DNA from: Desulfovibrio cuneatus DSM 11391
GTDB taxonomy: Bacteria; Desulfobacterota; Desulfovibrionia; Desulfovibrionales; Desulfovibrionaceae
Direction: 5' to 3'
NCBI RefSeq assembly: GCF_000430005.1
Contig: NZ_AUCY01000022.1
Span: 1 to 60,562, forward strand
Length of the DNA: 60,562 bases
A program made the translations under genes and the position numbers. Shown piece after piece: positions 60,351-60,562 of this stretch (its first letter is position 1; each line of letters opens with the position of its first letter). The notes under the pieces were generated by a model that worked only from the letters and a program-made list of their open reading frames with translations, was not told the origin of the DNA and did no database searches.

Positions 60351-60562
60351 ATGAAAAAATCACGATTTACTGACACTCAAATTTTGGCAATATTGAAGCA
60401 GGCCGAGAACGGCATTCCCGTTCCTGACCTTTGCCGTGAGCATGGCATGAGCAGTGCTACTTTTTACAAATGGCGCTCAAAGTTTGGCGGAATGGATGCC
60501 TCGCTTATGGCCCGCATGCGTGAGCTGGAGCAGGAAAACGCCCGGCTCAAGCGAATGTATGC
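60351..60562 (+). CDS. IS3-family transposase OrfA (cut by window end)
   Basis: The partial frame reads MKKSRFTDTQILAILKQAEN, then VPDLCREHGMSSATFYKWRS and a leucine-zipper-like ELEQENARLKRMYA. This is the helix-turn-helix OrfA of the IS407/IS2-type branch of IS3. OrfB with the DDE catalytic residues would follow beyond the window. GCGGAG precedes the start. Confidence 0.92.
   Translation, partial: MKKSRFTDTQILAILKQAENGIPVPDLCREHGMSSATFYKWRSKFGGMDASLMARMRELEQENARLKRMY

Overview
The window is chromosomal DNA of a Gram-negative bacterium, most likely a member of the Desulfovibrionaceae (Desulfobacterota). That placement is inferred from autotransporters whose barrels end in phenylalanine, anaerobic-type cobalamin genes (CbiA/CobB with CbiC), many GGDEF/EAL and hybrid-kinase genes, and the style of hairpin-rich intergenic repeats. 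No ribosomal or other marker gene is present to confirm it. Most of the DNA is moderately GC-rich. One eCIS cargo-like gene (18711-19823) and the glycan cluster (37534-45682) are clearly AT-richer.

Layout. 1-420: 3' half of a tRNA-Glu gene with its terminator, which looks like the far attachment site of an element lying to the left, plus GTGCTAACC boxes. 1022-3295: a two-component system. 3396-3988: two copies of a MITE-like repeat. 4081-11564: a membrane-bound LuxR-type regulator followed by two tandem paralogous autotransporters under near-identical promoter regions. 11635-28727: a compact, translationally coupled operon of 15 genes for an extracellular contractile injection system (eCIS, Afp/PVC-like). 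It has PAAR, tube terminator, an unknown protein, sheath, two tube proteins, a DUF5908 protein, spike adaptor, VgrG-like spike, a nuclease-like cargo candidate, gp25, two large baseplate proteins, tape measure and AAA+ ATPase. No tail-fibre gene is visible. 28865-29308: repeat fragment, truncated P4-type integrase and tRNA-Ser, suggesting the eCIS region sits in a decayed tRNA-Ser island. 29599-36490: a diguanylate cyclase, two tandem membrane EAL proteins and a YccF-like protein.

37534-45682 is a glycan modification cluster: methyltransferase, DegT-type aminotransferase, glycosyltransferase, PglD/VioB-like acyltransferase, acyl carrier protein, FabG-like reductase, FabH-like synthase and an FkbM methyltransferase-glycosyltransferase fusion. 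Together these are the parts expected for an N-(3-hydroxybutanoyl), O-methylated amino sugar of the modified-viosamine type known from Pseudomonas flagellin. 45774-49449 (minus strand) holds a hybrid histidine kinase and an FGE/SUMF1-domain protein. 49913-51572 (minus) holds a methyltransferase and an HD phosphohydrolase. 51794-55296 is an operon of an MFS transporter, cobyrinate a,c-diamide synthase (its glutaminase cysteine replaced by glycine) and precorrin-8X methylmutase. 55499-60158 carries an AmiC-type amidase, TspO, an M48 peptidase and a lipoprotein. The window ends inside an IS3-family transposase gene.

All functions are assigned by reading the sequence. No database search was run.
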